Shown here: positions 1 to 8,297 of the stretch, in pieces
How the letters are laid out: each line of letters starts with the position of its first letter
How positions within the stretch are numbered: position 1 is the stretch's first letter
Assembly (NCBI GenBank): GCA_016208685.1
Contig: JACQXM010000040.1
Span: 28,246-92,245, forward strand
Source: Planctomycetota bacterium
Lineage (GTDB): Bacteria > Planctomycetota > Phycisphaerae > UBA1845
Reading direction: 5' to 3'
Length of the DNA stretch: 64,000 nucleotides
Notes under the pieces: generated by a model
Told to the model about the DNA's origin: nothing
Seen by the model: only the letters and a program-made list of their open reading frames with translations
The model's database searches: none
Position numbers and translations under genes: made by a program

Positions 1-194
1 TGCGGAAGCTCCGCCCGCGGCTGGAGATCAAAGGGCTGACGTTGGTGCCGCTTCGTGTCTACTTCAACGAGCGCGGGTTGGCCAAGGTGACCGTTGCGCT
101 GGCGCGGGGCAAGAACGTGCGCGATCGGCGCGAGGACCTGAAAGCGAAGGATCATCAGCGGGAGATGGACCGGGCGACGCGGAGGAGGCGGTAG
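1..194 (+). CDS. smpB: SsrA-binding protein SmpB, C-terminal part (5' end outside window)
   Basis: The reading frame enters from the left edge (first full codon at position 3) and ends at a TAG at 192-194, giving 63 residues. SmpB binds tmRNA and delivers it to stalled ribosomes for trans-translation. The visible part has the family's last beta-barrel strands ([19 protein letters not shown]), the [12 protein letters not shown] segment that follows, and a basic C-terminal tail ending ATRRRR that in the family folds into the ribosome. The N-terminal two thirds lies outside the window. No tmRNA gene was recognised here. Identification rests on strong motif resemblance. Confidence 0.93.
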   Translation, partial: RKLRPRLEIKGLTLVPLRVYFNERGLAKVTVALARGKNVRDRREDLKAKDHQREMDRATRRRR

Positions 195-519
195 GCGGCT
201 GTCTCAGTGGGGTGGCGTGGCTAAGCGAAGCGCTGCCATGTCGTTCCACGGTCGACCCCGACGATCCCACCTGGCGGGCGGGCTGCCCACGCGAGCCGCA
301 TGTCCCTTGAGTTTGAGTCCCAACCGAACGCGCGAACCGCCGGGCGTTGGAATGGTGCGTTCAACGTCGAGTCGGGGGCTGGCCATGCCTCGCCGACCTG
401 TCTCACAACCCACCGTTCGAAGCGTCAGGCGCCAGCGGCTCGAACTCCTGCCCGCGTGTTGCGGGGTCGCTGCTACGCGCTAGAATGATCGTCGCGCCGG
501 TGGGCGCGGGAGCCGTCAA
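195..519. other. Intergenic region, no gene seen; one hairpin repeat inside
   Basis: Short ORFs on both strands here look like neither known proteins nor each other, and none has a convincing ribosome-binding site. The only structured element I see is the hairpin at 215-241, listed separately. The region separates smpB from decaying accessory genes. Confidence 0.6.
215..241 (+). repeat. Hairpin repeat, AAGCGAAGC-loop type (copy 1)
   Basis: GCGTGGC (215-221) pairs with GCCATGT (235-241), using two G-T wobbles, around the 13-nt loop TAAGCGAAGCGCT. The loop is nearly the same as those of hairpins at 4562, 18327 and 24721, whose stems differ in sequence but stay paired. Confidence 0.6.
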
Positions 520-837
520 ATGGTAGCGATGAGCGACGTGCAGGAAGTGGCCCGGCGGATCGCGGAGGCTTTCGACCCGGACCGGATCATCCTCTTCGGT
601 TCGCACGCCTACGGCGCCCCGCGCGACGATTCCGACGTTGATCTGCTGGTGATCCTGCCCTTCGAGGGGAGCGGGTTTGACAAGTCGCTGGAGATCCTCA
701 AGCTGGCGCGGCCCCGATTTGCGATCGACCTTCTCGCACGGCGACCGGATGACACTGCCCGGCGCTATTCGGAGTACGACCCGCTCATTCGTGAAGCCCT
801 GGATCACGGCCGGGTGCTCTATGAACGGAACCGTTAG
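520..837 (+). CDS. MNT-type nucleotidyltransferase (MntA-like antitoxin)
   Basis: This 105-residue protein is a minimal nucleotidyltransferase. It shows the GS motif (G27-S28), the DxD pair (D39, D41) in SDVDLLV, and a third acidic residue (D70 in FAIDLL), which together form the metal site of the superfamily. In known two-gene modules such proteins AMPylate and neutralise a neighbouring HEPN RNase toxin. The ATG at 520 follows GGGAG at 508-512, and a second in-frame ATG lies three codons on. The stop overlaps the start of the next frame (821) by 17 nt, the usual MNT-HEPN arrangement. The HEPN partner is truncated, so the antitoxin may be an orphan. Its own active-site residues are intact. 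Confidence 0.85.
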   Translation: MVAMSDVQEVARRIAEAFDPDRIILFGSHAYGAPRDDSDVDLLVILPFEGSGFDKSLEILKLARPRFAIDLLARRPDDTARRYSEYDPLIREALDHGRVLYERNR

Positions 838-1048
838 GGAGTGGCTTGCGAAGGCCAGGGCCGACTACAGCACGGCCAGGCGCGAGCTCGCCGCTGCGGA
901 CGAGCCGTTTGTCCCGCGGGCCCGGATTGCTCAAGGGGACGATGCCCTTGATTTCGCGAGTTCAATCGTTAGCAATGAACCTCGACACTCACGCTGCGGG
1001 TGCACGCTGTCCGCGCCGCCGCGACCCTTTTTGCGGAGCCCACAATGA
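821..1048 (+). pseudogene. HEPN-domain toxin remnant (N-terminal end only)
   Basis: The frame starts with ATG at 821, overlapping the MNT gene. Its first 28 or so residues (MNGTVREWLAKARADYSTAR and on to AADEP) match the first helix of HEPN proteins paired with MNT antitoxins. After that the sequence no longer resembles HEPN. The family's CFHAQQ-type helix and the RxxxxH catalytic motif are absent, and the frame runs into the next gene. I infer a deletion that joined the HEPN 5' end to unrelated DNA. No active RNase can be made from this frame. Confidence 0.65.
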
Positions 1049-1729
1049 CTGCGGGAGAACAGCGCCTCTGGGACTACCTCACAATACACGGTTACAAGTT
1101 CGACTTCGAACCGAGTGTCTCCGGCAGAATGAAGCGTCCTGACTTTCTTGTACCACACGGCGACCACGGTGTGGTCCTTGAAGTTAAGGACCTCGTTAAG
1201 GACCGCGTGCCCAGGGACGACGATAAGGCTCGGAACTTTGACCCGTATCGGGGAACGCGTAACAAGATTAGTGATCTTTAACGTTGGCGATCCTCATACA
1301 AGGCTGGACCACGAGAGCATCTTTGCCGCGATGCTAGGTGATCAGGGAATCGGGATGGACTTTGATCCAACGCGTGGACGGGCCCGTCCTGAATCCGCAC
1401 GAGGGGTCTTTGTCCCTGGGCGCGGGTCGATGTTGCATGGGCCAAAGGAGATCCAACAGAACCGCACCGTGAGCGCCGTGATCGCTTTGGAGCAACAGCT
1501 ACTGGCTTCCAAGCGAAGTACGTGCATCGGAGTCCTCCCTGCGGCCAACGGAGCCCGACAACCACTGACAGTTCTCCGTGTTGTCGTCTGCAAGAACCCC
1601 GCAGCGCGGCATCCTATCCCCCAGGGCTTCTTCTGCGGACCGTGTGACGAGTGCTGGGAATGCGATGGTCTCCGGTTAGAACGAACTTTCTGTGGGTCAG
1701 AAGTGAGTGCATTGCAGTTTCCGAATTAA
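1045..1729 (+). pseudogene. Restriction-endonuclease-like protein, frameshifted with internal deletion
   Basis: The N-terminal part (ATG at 1045, stop at about 1281) has a PD-(D/E)xK-like core: a GEQRLWDYL helix, then KRPDFLV and VVLEVKDL, giving the D...ExK residues. The C-terminal part continues in another frame from about 1283 (VIFNVGDPHTRLD, AMLGDQGIGMDFDP, then a NRTVSAVIALE strand) and ends at 1729. The two parts belong together by family pattern, in which a nuclease-like core is followed by an AMLG-(D/N)-x-G block. The linker expected between RNKI and VIFN, roughly 25 residues, is missing, which suggests a deletion plus frameshift. It sits beside the broken HEPN gene, consistent with a decaying defence-type patch. 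Confidence 0.65.
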
Positions 1730-1878
1730 GTTGTTGCCGACTGTCCTGTGGCGTGATCGGCGATGGCGCGCACGTAGCTACGCTACTGGTGTCGGACCGG
1801 CGCGACGAGACCGTGGCGAGCTCTGTACGCGCTTCGTAGTTGGGTTACAAACGGTCTGGGCTTCAGGTGGAAAGACCC

Positions 1879-3441
1879 ATGACCGTCACTGAACATCGAA
1901 CCGCCGCGCCTGCGGCGCTCGCCGCTTCGGCGGTGGACGACTCCGCCCCCTACCCCCCGCGGTACTGGTGGCTCAAGCGGATCGCGCTGGCAACCGCCCT
2001 GCTCTTCGCCGGCCTGGTCGCGCTCCGCCTGTGGTGGGGATGGGAAGCCAACCGCCGCCTCGCCGCCGAGATCGCCCGCATCCGTGCCGCCGGCGAGCCC
2101 ATCCTGCCCGAAGACTTCTACCCGCCCGCGGTGTCCGACGACGAGAACGCAGCCAAGTTGTACGAAGCGGCGTTCATGGCACTGGGGCTTACAGCCGACG
2201 AAACGAAACTGATCTACGAGTGCAGCGAGGCGATGGATCCGTCCGCCGAGAAATGCGCCGGACGAGGACGGATCATCAGCAGTCGAACGGCATTCTTCGA
2301 CCTCCTTCGCGGGGCACGGACCCGGCACGCTATCGACTGGGGCCTGCGATACCGTACGCCGGCGATCACGACGCCGGTTTGGACGAACCTCGGCGCCGCA
2401 CGTGACACGGCCGGTCTGATGGCGCTGGCGGCGTGGCATTACCACGCGGAGGGGAGGGACGCTGCGGCGATTGAGGTGGTGTGCGATGCGGATCTTCTTG
2501 CCCGAAACCTGGCGCGGCAGCCGCTGCTGATTGGGATCGTGTCCGCGTGGGCTTGTCACGCGAAAGCGGTGCGCGACCCGCTGGAGGCAATCCTGCCGTC
2601 GCTGTGTCTGCGCCGTGGGACAACCGAACCAATGGAGAAGTGTGTTGACACGGACCGCGTGCGATCTCTCGTTGATTCGCTGCTCGACGATTCGGCGTGG
2701 GACAAGGCGTTTGTCGACGCGCTACACGCGGAGCGCATGTTGTGCGTCGACATGGAAACGGCCGTGCGCCAAGGGGCGTTGGGCTCGACCCTTTTGATAT
2801 CCGGTTTTTCTCGCCCGGCGGTAGCGGCAGGCTGGTGGCAGTGGGTGTGGGATCGCGCCTTTCTGCCGATGCTGACTCTCGACGCGCTCCGCGCATCGCA
2901 TGGCATTACCGCCCATATCGACGCCGTTCAGCAAGCGAACTTCCGGTTCGTCGTTCGCAACCCCACACCGGGCGGCACGGAAGACACCGCTTTTGGGCTG
3001 ATCTACCGCCCGCTTTCCACCGGGCACGACTCCTGGCCCGGCCGTGCCGTAGAAATGCACTTCAGGTCCGTGGCGTGCCGCAGGCTGTCAGCAACCGCTC
3101 TGGCAATCCGCATGTTTGAAGTGGAGCGGGGGCGCAAGCCGGAACGCCTGGGGGAGCTCGTGCCGGACTACCTCGCGAAGGTCCCGTCCGACCCGTTTTC
3201 ACCGACCGGAGACAACATCCGCTACCTTCCCGACGCGCAACCGGCGGTTCTGTATTCCGTCGGTGCCAACGGAATCGACGACGGCGGAGCGTTCCGTCCC
3301 GACCGCTGGAACCTTCCGGATGAGGTGTTCGTCCTTCGTCGGACCGTCGCTGCCGCGGCAAAGCCCGGCGCGCCGCAAGCAACGCCGCGCACGGCCCCCA
3401 CTTCGGTTGACACTAGGAAAAACTCGCCCACACCGCGATGA
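1879..3441 (+). CDS. Conserved hypothetical protein with one N-terminal membrane helix
   Basis: I chose the ATG at 1879 because GGTGGAAAG lies just upstream; the same frame is open from 1840. The 520-residue product has a transmembrane helix near residues 35-53 (after PRYWWLKR) and a large, probably extracytoplasmic, domain. Near the C-terminus it reads ATALAIRMFEVERGRKPERL, then VPDYLAKVPSDPF and LYSVGANGIDDGG. That ending resembles pseudopilin-like hypothetical proteins common in Planctomycetes; this is pattern memory and was not tested. It converges with, and overlaps by 29 nt, the minus-strand gene at 3413. The function is unknown. Confidence 0.8.
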   Translation: MTVTEHRTAAPAALAASAVDDSAPYPPRYWWLKRIALATALLFAGLVALRLWWGWEANRRLAAEIARIRAAGEPILPEDFYPPAVSDDENAAKLYEAAFMALGLTADETKLIYECSEAMDPSAEKCAGRGRIISSRTAFFDLLRGARTRHAIDWGLRYRTPAITTPVWTNLGAARDTAGLMALAAWHYHAEGRDAAAIEVVCDADLLARNLARQPLLIGIVSAWACHAKAVRDPLEAILPSLCLRRGTTEPMEKCVDTDRVRSLVDSLLDDSAWDKAFVDALHAERMLCVDMETAVRQGALGSTLLISGFSRPAVAAGWWQWVWDRAFLPMLTLDALRASHGITAHIDAVQQANFRFVVRNPTPGGTEDTAFGLIYRPLSTGHDSWPGRAVEMHFRSVACRRLSATALAIRMFEVERGRKPERLGELVPDYLAKVPSDPFSPTGDNIRYLPDAQPAVLYSVGANGIDDGGAFRPDRWNLPDEVFVLRRTVAAAAKPGAPQATPRTAPTSVDTRKNSPTPR

Positions 3442-4327
3442 GCAGAAGCACTATCAGCAGCGGCGCAAGGAAAGCGAGCGCCGCCAGAACGAACCACGCC
3501 GCCGGCAGTGACGCCAGTAGGGCACCGGCACGCTTGCCATGATGCGGCAGGATGCAGCGGAGCAGCCTGTAGGGGCCGATCCACCAGGCAAGCCCCTCGA
3601 GGAGCAGCAGGCCCATCGCGATCGAAAGATACATCCGCCCGCGCGGCTCCCAGGCGAGCACCAGCAGCGGTAGGCCGGCGCCCAGGTACGGGGCAGGCAG
3701 GATCGTCCACGCCAGCGGGGCGCAGGTGTAGTAACTTAGCGCGATAGCGCGGTTCTGCCGGTGAACCGGCTCGTCACGGGGGTGAAAGAAGTAACTCGGC
3801 ATGCCGGTAGCGGCCGCGAAGAAGACCAACAGCCCCAACGTCGCAAGCCCTGCCGCGACGGGCTCCTTAACGACCTCGTCAAGAAGAGCTATCTGGAAGG
3901 GCGCGGGCCGAACGAGCAGTGCGAACCCGATCACCCAAAGCGCCAGCGGCAAGAACGCATGAGCCACCGTCACCCACCGGAACGCCTGGGCATCCGCAAA
4001 GCTCACCGGCCGGGCCATCTCCGCGGCGAGGCGGCGAGGCCGGAACATCACCAGCCACACCGTCCGCCAATAGGCGGAGAAGCGGCCGATCTCGCGCCGC
4101 CGCGTCCAGGGGATCGCCGATGTTTCCGAACGAAGCAACTCCAGCGATTCGCCGCACTCGGGGCAATTCGTGCCCGTAAGGCCGCGTGCGTTGTAACCGC
4201 AGCGCAGACAGTAAACGTCGTCGGGTATGGGAGACAGGTCGGAGGCGGCATCCGGCAGGCACGCGCTCCCGCCCTTGTCGGGTGCGGCGTCCGCCACGTT
4301 CGTGGGTGATTCCTGGTGGCCTGTCAT
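3413..4327 (-). CDS. Zinc-ribbon membrane protein, hypothetical
   Basis: The 304-residue protein opens with a disordered stretch of about 35 residues, then a CLRCGY...CPECGESL zinc ribbon (C-x2-C ... C-x2-C, about residues 40-61). Several hydrophobic helices follow, one of them ending the protein (FLAPLLIVLLLIAVWASF). Such ribbon-plus-membrane proteins are frequent in Planctomycetes; the ribbon reads like the CxxCGYxLxG type. The function is unknown. The 3' end overlaps the 3' end of the preceding plus-strand gene. Confidence 0.8.
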   Translation of the reverse strand: MTGHQESPTNVADAAPDKGGSACLPDAASDLSPIPDDVYCLRCGYNARGLTGTNCPECGESLELLRSETSAIPWTRRREIGRFSAYWRTVWLVMFRPRRLAAEMARPVSFADAQAFRWVTVAHAFLPLALWVIGFALLVRPAPFQIALLDEVVKEPVAAGLATLGLLVFFAAATGMPSYFFHPRDEPVHRQNRAIALSYYTCAPLAWTILPAPYLGAGLPLLVLAWEPRGRMYLSIAMGLLLLEGLAWWIGPYRLLRCILPHHGKRAGALLASLPAAWFVLAALAFLAPLLIVLLLIAVWASFS

Positions 4328-4703
4328 AGCGGCCCCGCAGTGACCCTAGCCGGCCGGGGTTCCATTCCGCGGCGAGCCTGTCGTTGTCGCGGCTGAGCTG
4401 CAATGTAAACCGAATGGGCGACCTCGGTAAGGGGCAGTCGGCGGGGTGAACGCGGGATCGTCCAGCGGAACGTACCGATGCGTGCGAACCCGGCGGGCGG
4501 TCCGCGTGGCGGGGGATGGTGACGATGGCTGGTGTTCCAACGCAGTCTATACTTAGGGTGCCATGGCCAAGCGCGGCGCCGCCATGCCCAGGAAAGACAT
4601 GCCGACGCACGGCTGTGCCGTGCTTGGGCATGCCACTCAACCCGCAGAATCGGGTGCGTCAGAGCACTAGACGTCCGACAGTGCTTGGCGAAGGGCCGTG
4701 CGT
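4328..4703. other. Intergenic region with repeat unit, no gene seen
   Basis: This 376-nt gap lies upstream of the zinc-ribbon gene and downstream of the coiled-coil gene. The only clear content is the repeat unit at 4558-4670. ORFs through the repeat are not convincing as genes. Confidence 0.6.
4558..4670 (+). repeat. Structured intergenic repeat unit (copy 2)
   Basis: This unit has a hairpin with stem CATGGC (4562-4567) and GCCATG (4581-4586) around the 13-nt loop CAAGCGCGGCGCC, and a second perfect hairpin GCACGGC-TGT-GCCGTGC (4607-4623). It then reads TTGGGCATGCCACTCAACCC and GTGCGTCAGAGCACTAG. The same order of blocks recurs at 18326-18440 with many base differences, so these are diverged copies of one element. 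Confidence 0.75.
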
Positions 4704-5666
4704 CTACTGCTTTGCAGGGCTACCGTTGCCGCCCACGCTCAGTGAAGAGGCTCGCGCGGTTTCCAGTTCCTTGACGTGCGTGCGGAGCCGGTCGCGCTTC
4801 TCCGTGAGTAGTGCCAACACCTGATGCACGACATCGACGGTGGGCCCCAGCACGGAATCATCCATCGCCAGGGTCGACGGACCGGCGGCGGCGAACTTCG
4901 CCTTCAATTCCGCCACGCCGACAGACATGCGCACCAGCTCGCCGTCCAGGTTGCTGGCACGATCGATGGGAAGATCACCCAGCGCCTTCTCGAGTTGTTG
5001 CAGCCCGTCACGAACGCGGCCCACGGCTCCACCGGCGGAGCGGTCCATGACGGTGTTGACCACCAGGCTGGCCAACGCCCCGTGGCCGTGAAGGTGCCGC
5101 CCGCGCGCCCGCAGAAGCGAGGAATGCATGGAGTTCAGTCGTTCGACAAGGTGTTCCCCGATCTGCACCGCCTTCTCGACGCGCGCCAGATCGCCTTTGA
5201 CACTGTTGACATCCTCGATGACGCGCCGCAGTTCGCCGGCGGCGCCACCATGGCTGGCCAGCAGTTGTTGCTGCTTGCGGTCGCAGAGCGCTTTGAGCGT
5301 GGCGTCGATGTCCCGCAGCTCCGTAAGCTCCGTCTCCATGTCCTGTATGTGTTGCTCGGTCTCTTGAAGGGCGGCAACCGCCCGTTCGCGATGTTCCTGA
5401 ACCGATACCACGTCCTCCTGCGCCTTCGCCCGCTCAGCTTCGCGGCGCCCGAGCAGCGCCCGCGCCAGCCCGCCGAGACTGAAGCCGTCCATGGACTCTA
5501 AGCGCTCGGTAAGCTGCTCCAGCGCCGCCTCGACCAGGCGGAGTTGGTACTCGCTACGGCCGCGCTGCTCCTTGGCTTCGACCAGCGCCTGCCGCAGTTG
5601 ATCGCGGCGCGCGACCAGCGCCTGCGCTTCACTGATCTGTTGATCCAACGCGTCAAGCATGCCCAT
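4704..5666 (-). CDS. Coiled-coil hypothetical protein
   Basis: The start is taken as the ATG at 5664-5666, which has GGCGGAG just upstream. The longer open frame to 5834 starts with unlikely low-complexity sequence. The 320-residue product is mostly charged heptad-type helix (ISEAQALVARRDQLRQALVE, ERAKAQEDVVSVQEHRERAV and more) with no membrane segment or signal peptide. A glycine- and alanine-rich stretch (about residues 195-240) interrupts the helices. It could be a structural or scaffolding coiled coil. No family was recognised and no neighbour suggests a role. Confidence 0.75.
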   Translation of the reverse strand: MGMLDALDQQISEAQALVARRDQLRQALVEAKEQRGRSEYQLRLVEAALEQLTERLESMDGFSLGGLARALLGRREAERAKAQEDVVSVQEHRERAVAALQETEQHIQDMETELTELRDIDATLKALCDRKQQQLLASHGGAAGELRRVIEDVNSVKGDLARVEKAVQIGEHLVERLNSMHSSLLRARGRHLHGHGALASLVVNTVMDRSAGGAVGRVRDGLQQLEKALGDLPIDRASNLDGELVRMSVGVAELKAKFAAAGPSTLAMDDSVLGPTVDVVHQVLALLTEKRDRLRTHVKELETARASSLSVGGNGSPAKQ

Positions 5667-5893
5667 AGCTCCGCCGGCGATCGCAGATTCGTCGGACGAA
5701 GCGGCCAAGTGCTTGATTGGGGATCGGGAGTTGTAGCGAGTTGGGAGGACCGGCGAGCCTATGAGACGTTGCACGAGCGAGAGGCGGTCGCGACAATGCG
5801 AGGTGTGGCAGGCCGATAACCGGTGGGTGGTCACCGTAGCCGCGGCGCCCCCGCCGACAGCGGATCGGGTGAGGCGGCCGCCAGGGACCGATC

Positions 5894-6097
5894 GTGGCGA
5901 AGCGCGGTGTGAAGCTCAAGGACTTGGCGCGGGAGTTGGGCGTAACCTCGCGCACGCTGCTGGACCGCTGCCGCGCCGCGGGTTTGCCGGCGCAGAACAG
6001 CATCAGTAAGCTCTCCGAGGCGCAGGCCGCTGCCGTGCGCGGCTGGTTTGGGGCCGAGGGTGGGGTGGCTCATGGAGCGCACGATCAGAAGACTTAG
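5894..6097 (+). CDS. Small stand-alone IF2_N-like domain protein
   Basis: The GTG at 5894 follows AGGGA (5883-5887), giving MAKRGVKLKDLARELGVTSR at the start of a 67-residue protein. The pattern KLKDLARELGVTS-x2-LLDRCRAAGL and a following N-x-IS-x-LSEAQ resembles the small helical IF2_N domain found at the N-terminus of translation initiation factor IF-2 and in some RNA-associated proteins. Here it stands alone, with a short, non-conserved tail. RNA or ribosome binding is an inference. It precedes psd by about 100 nt on the same strand, but no functional tie is evident. Confidence 0.7.
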   Translation: MAKRGVKLKDLARELGVTSRTLLDRCRAAGLPAQNSISKLSEAQAAAVRGWFGAEGGVAHGAHDQKT

Positions 6098-6199
6098 CGC
6101 TGCGTCCCGCGGATCCATGCGGCGTGGCAAACGGCGCTTTCGCCGCGGCTGCGGGGAACTGCGGATACCGGATGGGTTTTCCGCCGCCGAGTCTTGGCC

Positions 6200-6934
6200 A
6201 TGCTGATCGCGAAGGAAGGGTTGCGGGAGATCGTCCTGGCTACCCTGGTGCTGGGCGTGCTGGCGGCCGGCGCGGTGTGGCTCTGGTCGCCGTTGGCCGG
6301 GTTGCCGCTGATCGCGTGGATTTGGGTGCTGTCGTTCTTTCGTGATCCGCCTCGCCGGCGGACCTACGCCCCGGGTGAGCTCTGTTCGCCGGCGGACGGC
6401 ACGGTAACCGAGGTCAGCGAACTCGAGGGATACGAGGGCATCTCCGGGCCGGTGCTGCGCATCGGCATCTTCCTCAGCCTGTTTAACGTACACGTGAATC
6501 GTTCGGCATGTTCCGGACGGGTGCGCCGGGTCCATTACCGCCGTGGGGAGTTCCTGGACGCGCGACATCCCGAATCGGGAAGCCGTAACGAATCCAATAC
6601 GCTGTGGTTCGATCCAGACCCTCCGCTCCCGGGGCCGGTGGTGCTCCGGCAGGTGGCCGGGCTGGTTGCGCGACGAATCATCTGCCACGCCCAGCCGGGC
6701 GACGATTTGCCCATAGGAGCCCGCTTTGGGATGATTAAGTTCGGTTCGCGCACGGAGTTGATTATTCCGCGGCGGCAGAACACCGAAATTCTGGTAGGCG
6801 TGGGCGACCGCGTGCGCGGGGGGCTGACGATCCTCGCACGACAGCCGTTGGTCTCCGAGGACTGCTCGCCGCCGGCATCGGAGCGCCGGCCGGCCGGCCC
6901 GGCGGCGGAGGTGGGCTCCGCGGGCACGGGCTGA
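6200..6934 (+). CDS. psd: Phosphatidylserine decarboxylase proenzyme
   Basis: The enzyme decarboxylates phosphatidylserine to phosphatidylethanolamine at the membrane. The product is 244 residues with an N-terminal membrane segment (IVLATLVLGVLAAGAVWLW). It carries SPADG (63-67), whose Asp belongs to the charge relay, and LFNVHVNR with H98. The self-cleavage site FGS (181-183) is where Gly-Ser cleavage gives the pyruvoyl group. The size and the FGS motif fit the short Psd class. ATG 6200 was chosen; a TTG two codons upstream (6194) is possible. The C-terminal 35 residues are proline-rich and unlike the family. pssA starts 30 nt downstream, so both are probably co-transcribed. Confidence 0.93.
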   Translation: MLIAKEGLREIVLATLVLGVLAAGAVWLWSPLAGLPLIAWIWVLSFFRDPPRRRTYAPGELCSPADGTVTEVSELEGYEGISGPVLRIGIFLSLFNVHVNRSACSGRVRRVHYRRGEFLDARHPESGSRNESNTLWFDPDPPLPGPVVLRQVAGLVARRIICHAQPGDDLPIGARFGMIKFGSRTELIIPRRQNTEILVGVGDRVRGGLTILARQPLVSEDCSPPASERRPAGPAAEVGSAGTG

Positions 6935-6964
6935 CGGCCCTGCGTCCGACCCGGGACTGTTTGC

Positions 6965-7918
6965 ATGACCGTGCTACCATCCGTTTCTGACAGCCAGCAT
7001 CTTCGCCCGCGCCGGCGGCGGCTCAAGTCACTGGCCTTCCTGCCGACGCTCATTACGCTCGGGAACCTCACCTGCGGCTTCGCGGCCGTCCATTTCGCCA
7101 TGCGCGGCATGTACGACTTCGGGGCCGGTGTCTCAGCATCGGCCAGCCAGACCCTGCATAGCGCCCTGATCGAACGCATGTTGCCTTCGTTCTTGTCCGT
7201 GGGGGCCGGGCTGGTGATCGCGGGGATGATCTTCGATTGCTTCGATGGTTTGATCGCACGTGCCACGCGCAGCACGACCAACTTCGGCGGGCAGCTCGAC
7301 TCGCTGGCGGACATCGTGACGTGCGGCGTCGCACCCGCCACGTTGATGGTGGCCTACATGACGACGCAGTTGGCGCGGGACGCCATCGAGCCCTCGCCGC
7401 TCAGCGAGCATTTCCTGGGGCGCGCCACCTGGGTGGCGGCGGCCATGTACGTGGCGTTTGCCGCCATCCGCCTGGCCCGGTTCAACGTGGAGCATGCCGA
7501 AGCGGATTACGACTATCGCGTGTTTCGCGGGCTTCCCAGCCCCGGCGCGGCGTGTATCGTCGCTACGCTCATCATCTGCACCGATCAAATCGGTGAGGTG
7601 GGGCGCCGGGTGGTGACGTACGCGCTGCCGGTGGTCGCGGTGTGTGCGGCGCTGCTCATGGTCAGCCGCATTCCCTACAAGCGGTTCTACCGCGCCTACC
7701 TGTTGGGGCGGCAGCCGTTCGGTCAGTTCCTGGTCATCATGCTGGTGCTGGCGCTCTTCCTGATGTGGAAAGCACCTACGTTGCTGCTCGTCGTGCTCTG
7801 GTACGGGGTAAGCGGCCCAGTCTTCTATCTCGGACGTCTGCTTCGCGGAAGACACGCCGCTCCTGACGCACCACGGGTAACCGCCGCGCCCGCGGGCGAG
7901 GCGCGGAGGCACGCGTAA
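6965..7918 (+). CDS. pssA: CDP-diacylglycerol-serine O-phosphatidyltransferase
   Basis: The enzyme transfers CDP-diacylglycerol's phosphatidyl group to serine, making the substrate of Psd. The CDP-alcohol phosphotransferase signature is complete: D91-x2-D94-G95-x2-A98-R99-x8-G108-x3-D112-x3-D116. Multiple membrane helices surround it, for example LIVLG-like segments near residues 28-45 and several in the C-terminal half (VVTYALPVVAVCAALLMV, FLVIMLVLALFLMW). The 317-residue length is typical. Psd lies directly upstream with 30 nt between, which supports a two-gene phosphatidylethanolamine operon. Confidence 0.95.
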   Translation: MTVLPSVSDSQHLRPRRRRLKSLAFLPTLITLGNLTCGFAAVHFAMRGMYDFGAGVSASASQTLHSALIERMLPSFLSVGAGLVIAGMIFDCFDGLIARATRSTTNFGGQLDSLADIVTCGVAPATLMVAYMTTQLARDAIEPSPLSEHFLGRATWVAAAMYVAFAAIRLARFNVEHAEADYDYRVFRGLPSPGAACIVATLIICTDQIGEVGRRVVTYALPVVAVCAALLMVSRIPYKRFYRAYLLGRQPFGQFLVIMLVLALFLMWKAPTLLLVVLWYGVSGPVFYLGRLLRGRHAAPDAPRVTAAPAGEARRHA

Positions 7919-8297
7919 CTCGCTCACGTTCCCAAGCCGGGCCGAATCTGCCGAACAGGCGTACAGCATTAATTGCATTCGCAACCATAAAGTGCGTCTA
8001 TCAGAATGCGCGCTCTGGCTCTACTTTGTCCTAATCTGCGGGGTAGCTTGCTGCAAGTCCTGTGAGTTGTGGTATTCGACGGCGGGTTTCGTTGACACGG
8101 TCTCCGCGATGGGGTAGAAGCGGCGAGATGTGATGTTGACGATGCTCGGCTGCTGCTCGCGTGTGATCGCGATGGCGGTGGCCAGACGTGGATTGCGGCT
8201 CTTCTAGCCGTGGCGGACTTCCGGGATCGGGGATACTCTCCGGTCCCGGAAGTTTTTTACGCGCTTCGGAGGGGCGCCGGGAACGGCGCATAGGCAA
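7919..8297 (+). other. 379-nt gap with intrinsic terminator; possible leader or small RNA
   Basis: No protein gene is evident between pssA and pyrK. The gap holds a clean intrinsic terminator (8218-8258) about 40 nt before the pyrK start. One candidate long-range pairing is TCTGGC near 8013 with GCCAGA near 8174. Whether this is the pssA 3' end, a small RNA gene or an attenuated pyrK leader cannot be decided from sequence alone. Confidence 0.4.
8218..8258 (+). terminator. Rho-independent terminator upstream of pyrK
   Basis: CTTCCGGGA (8218-8226) pairs perfectly with TCCCGGAAG (8244-8252), followed by six T (8253-8258). The loop between is 17 nt, with further possible pairing. It is the only textbook intrinsic terminator I found in the window. 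Confidence 0.8.

Noticed and set aside
4516..4824. Small plus-strand genes over the 4558 repeat
   Set aside because: The frames read through the structured repeat and have no similarity to each other or to known proteins.
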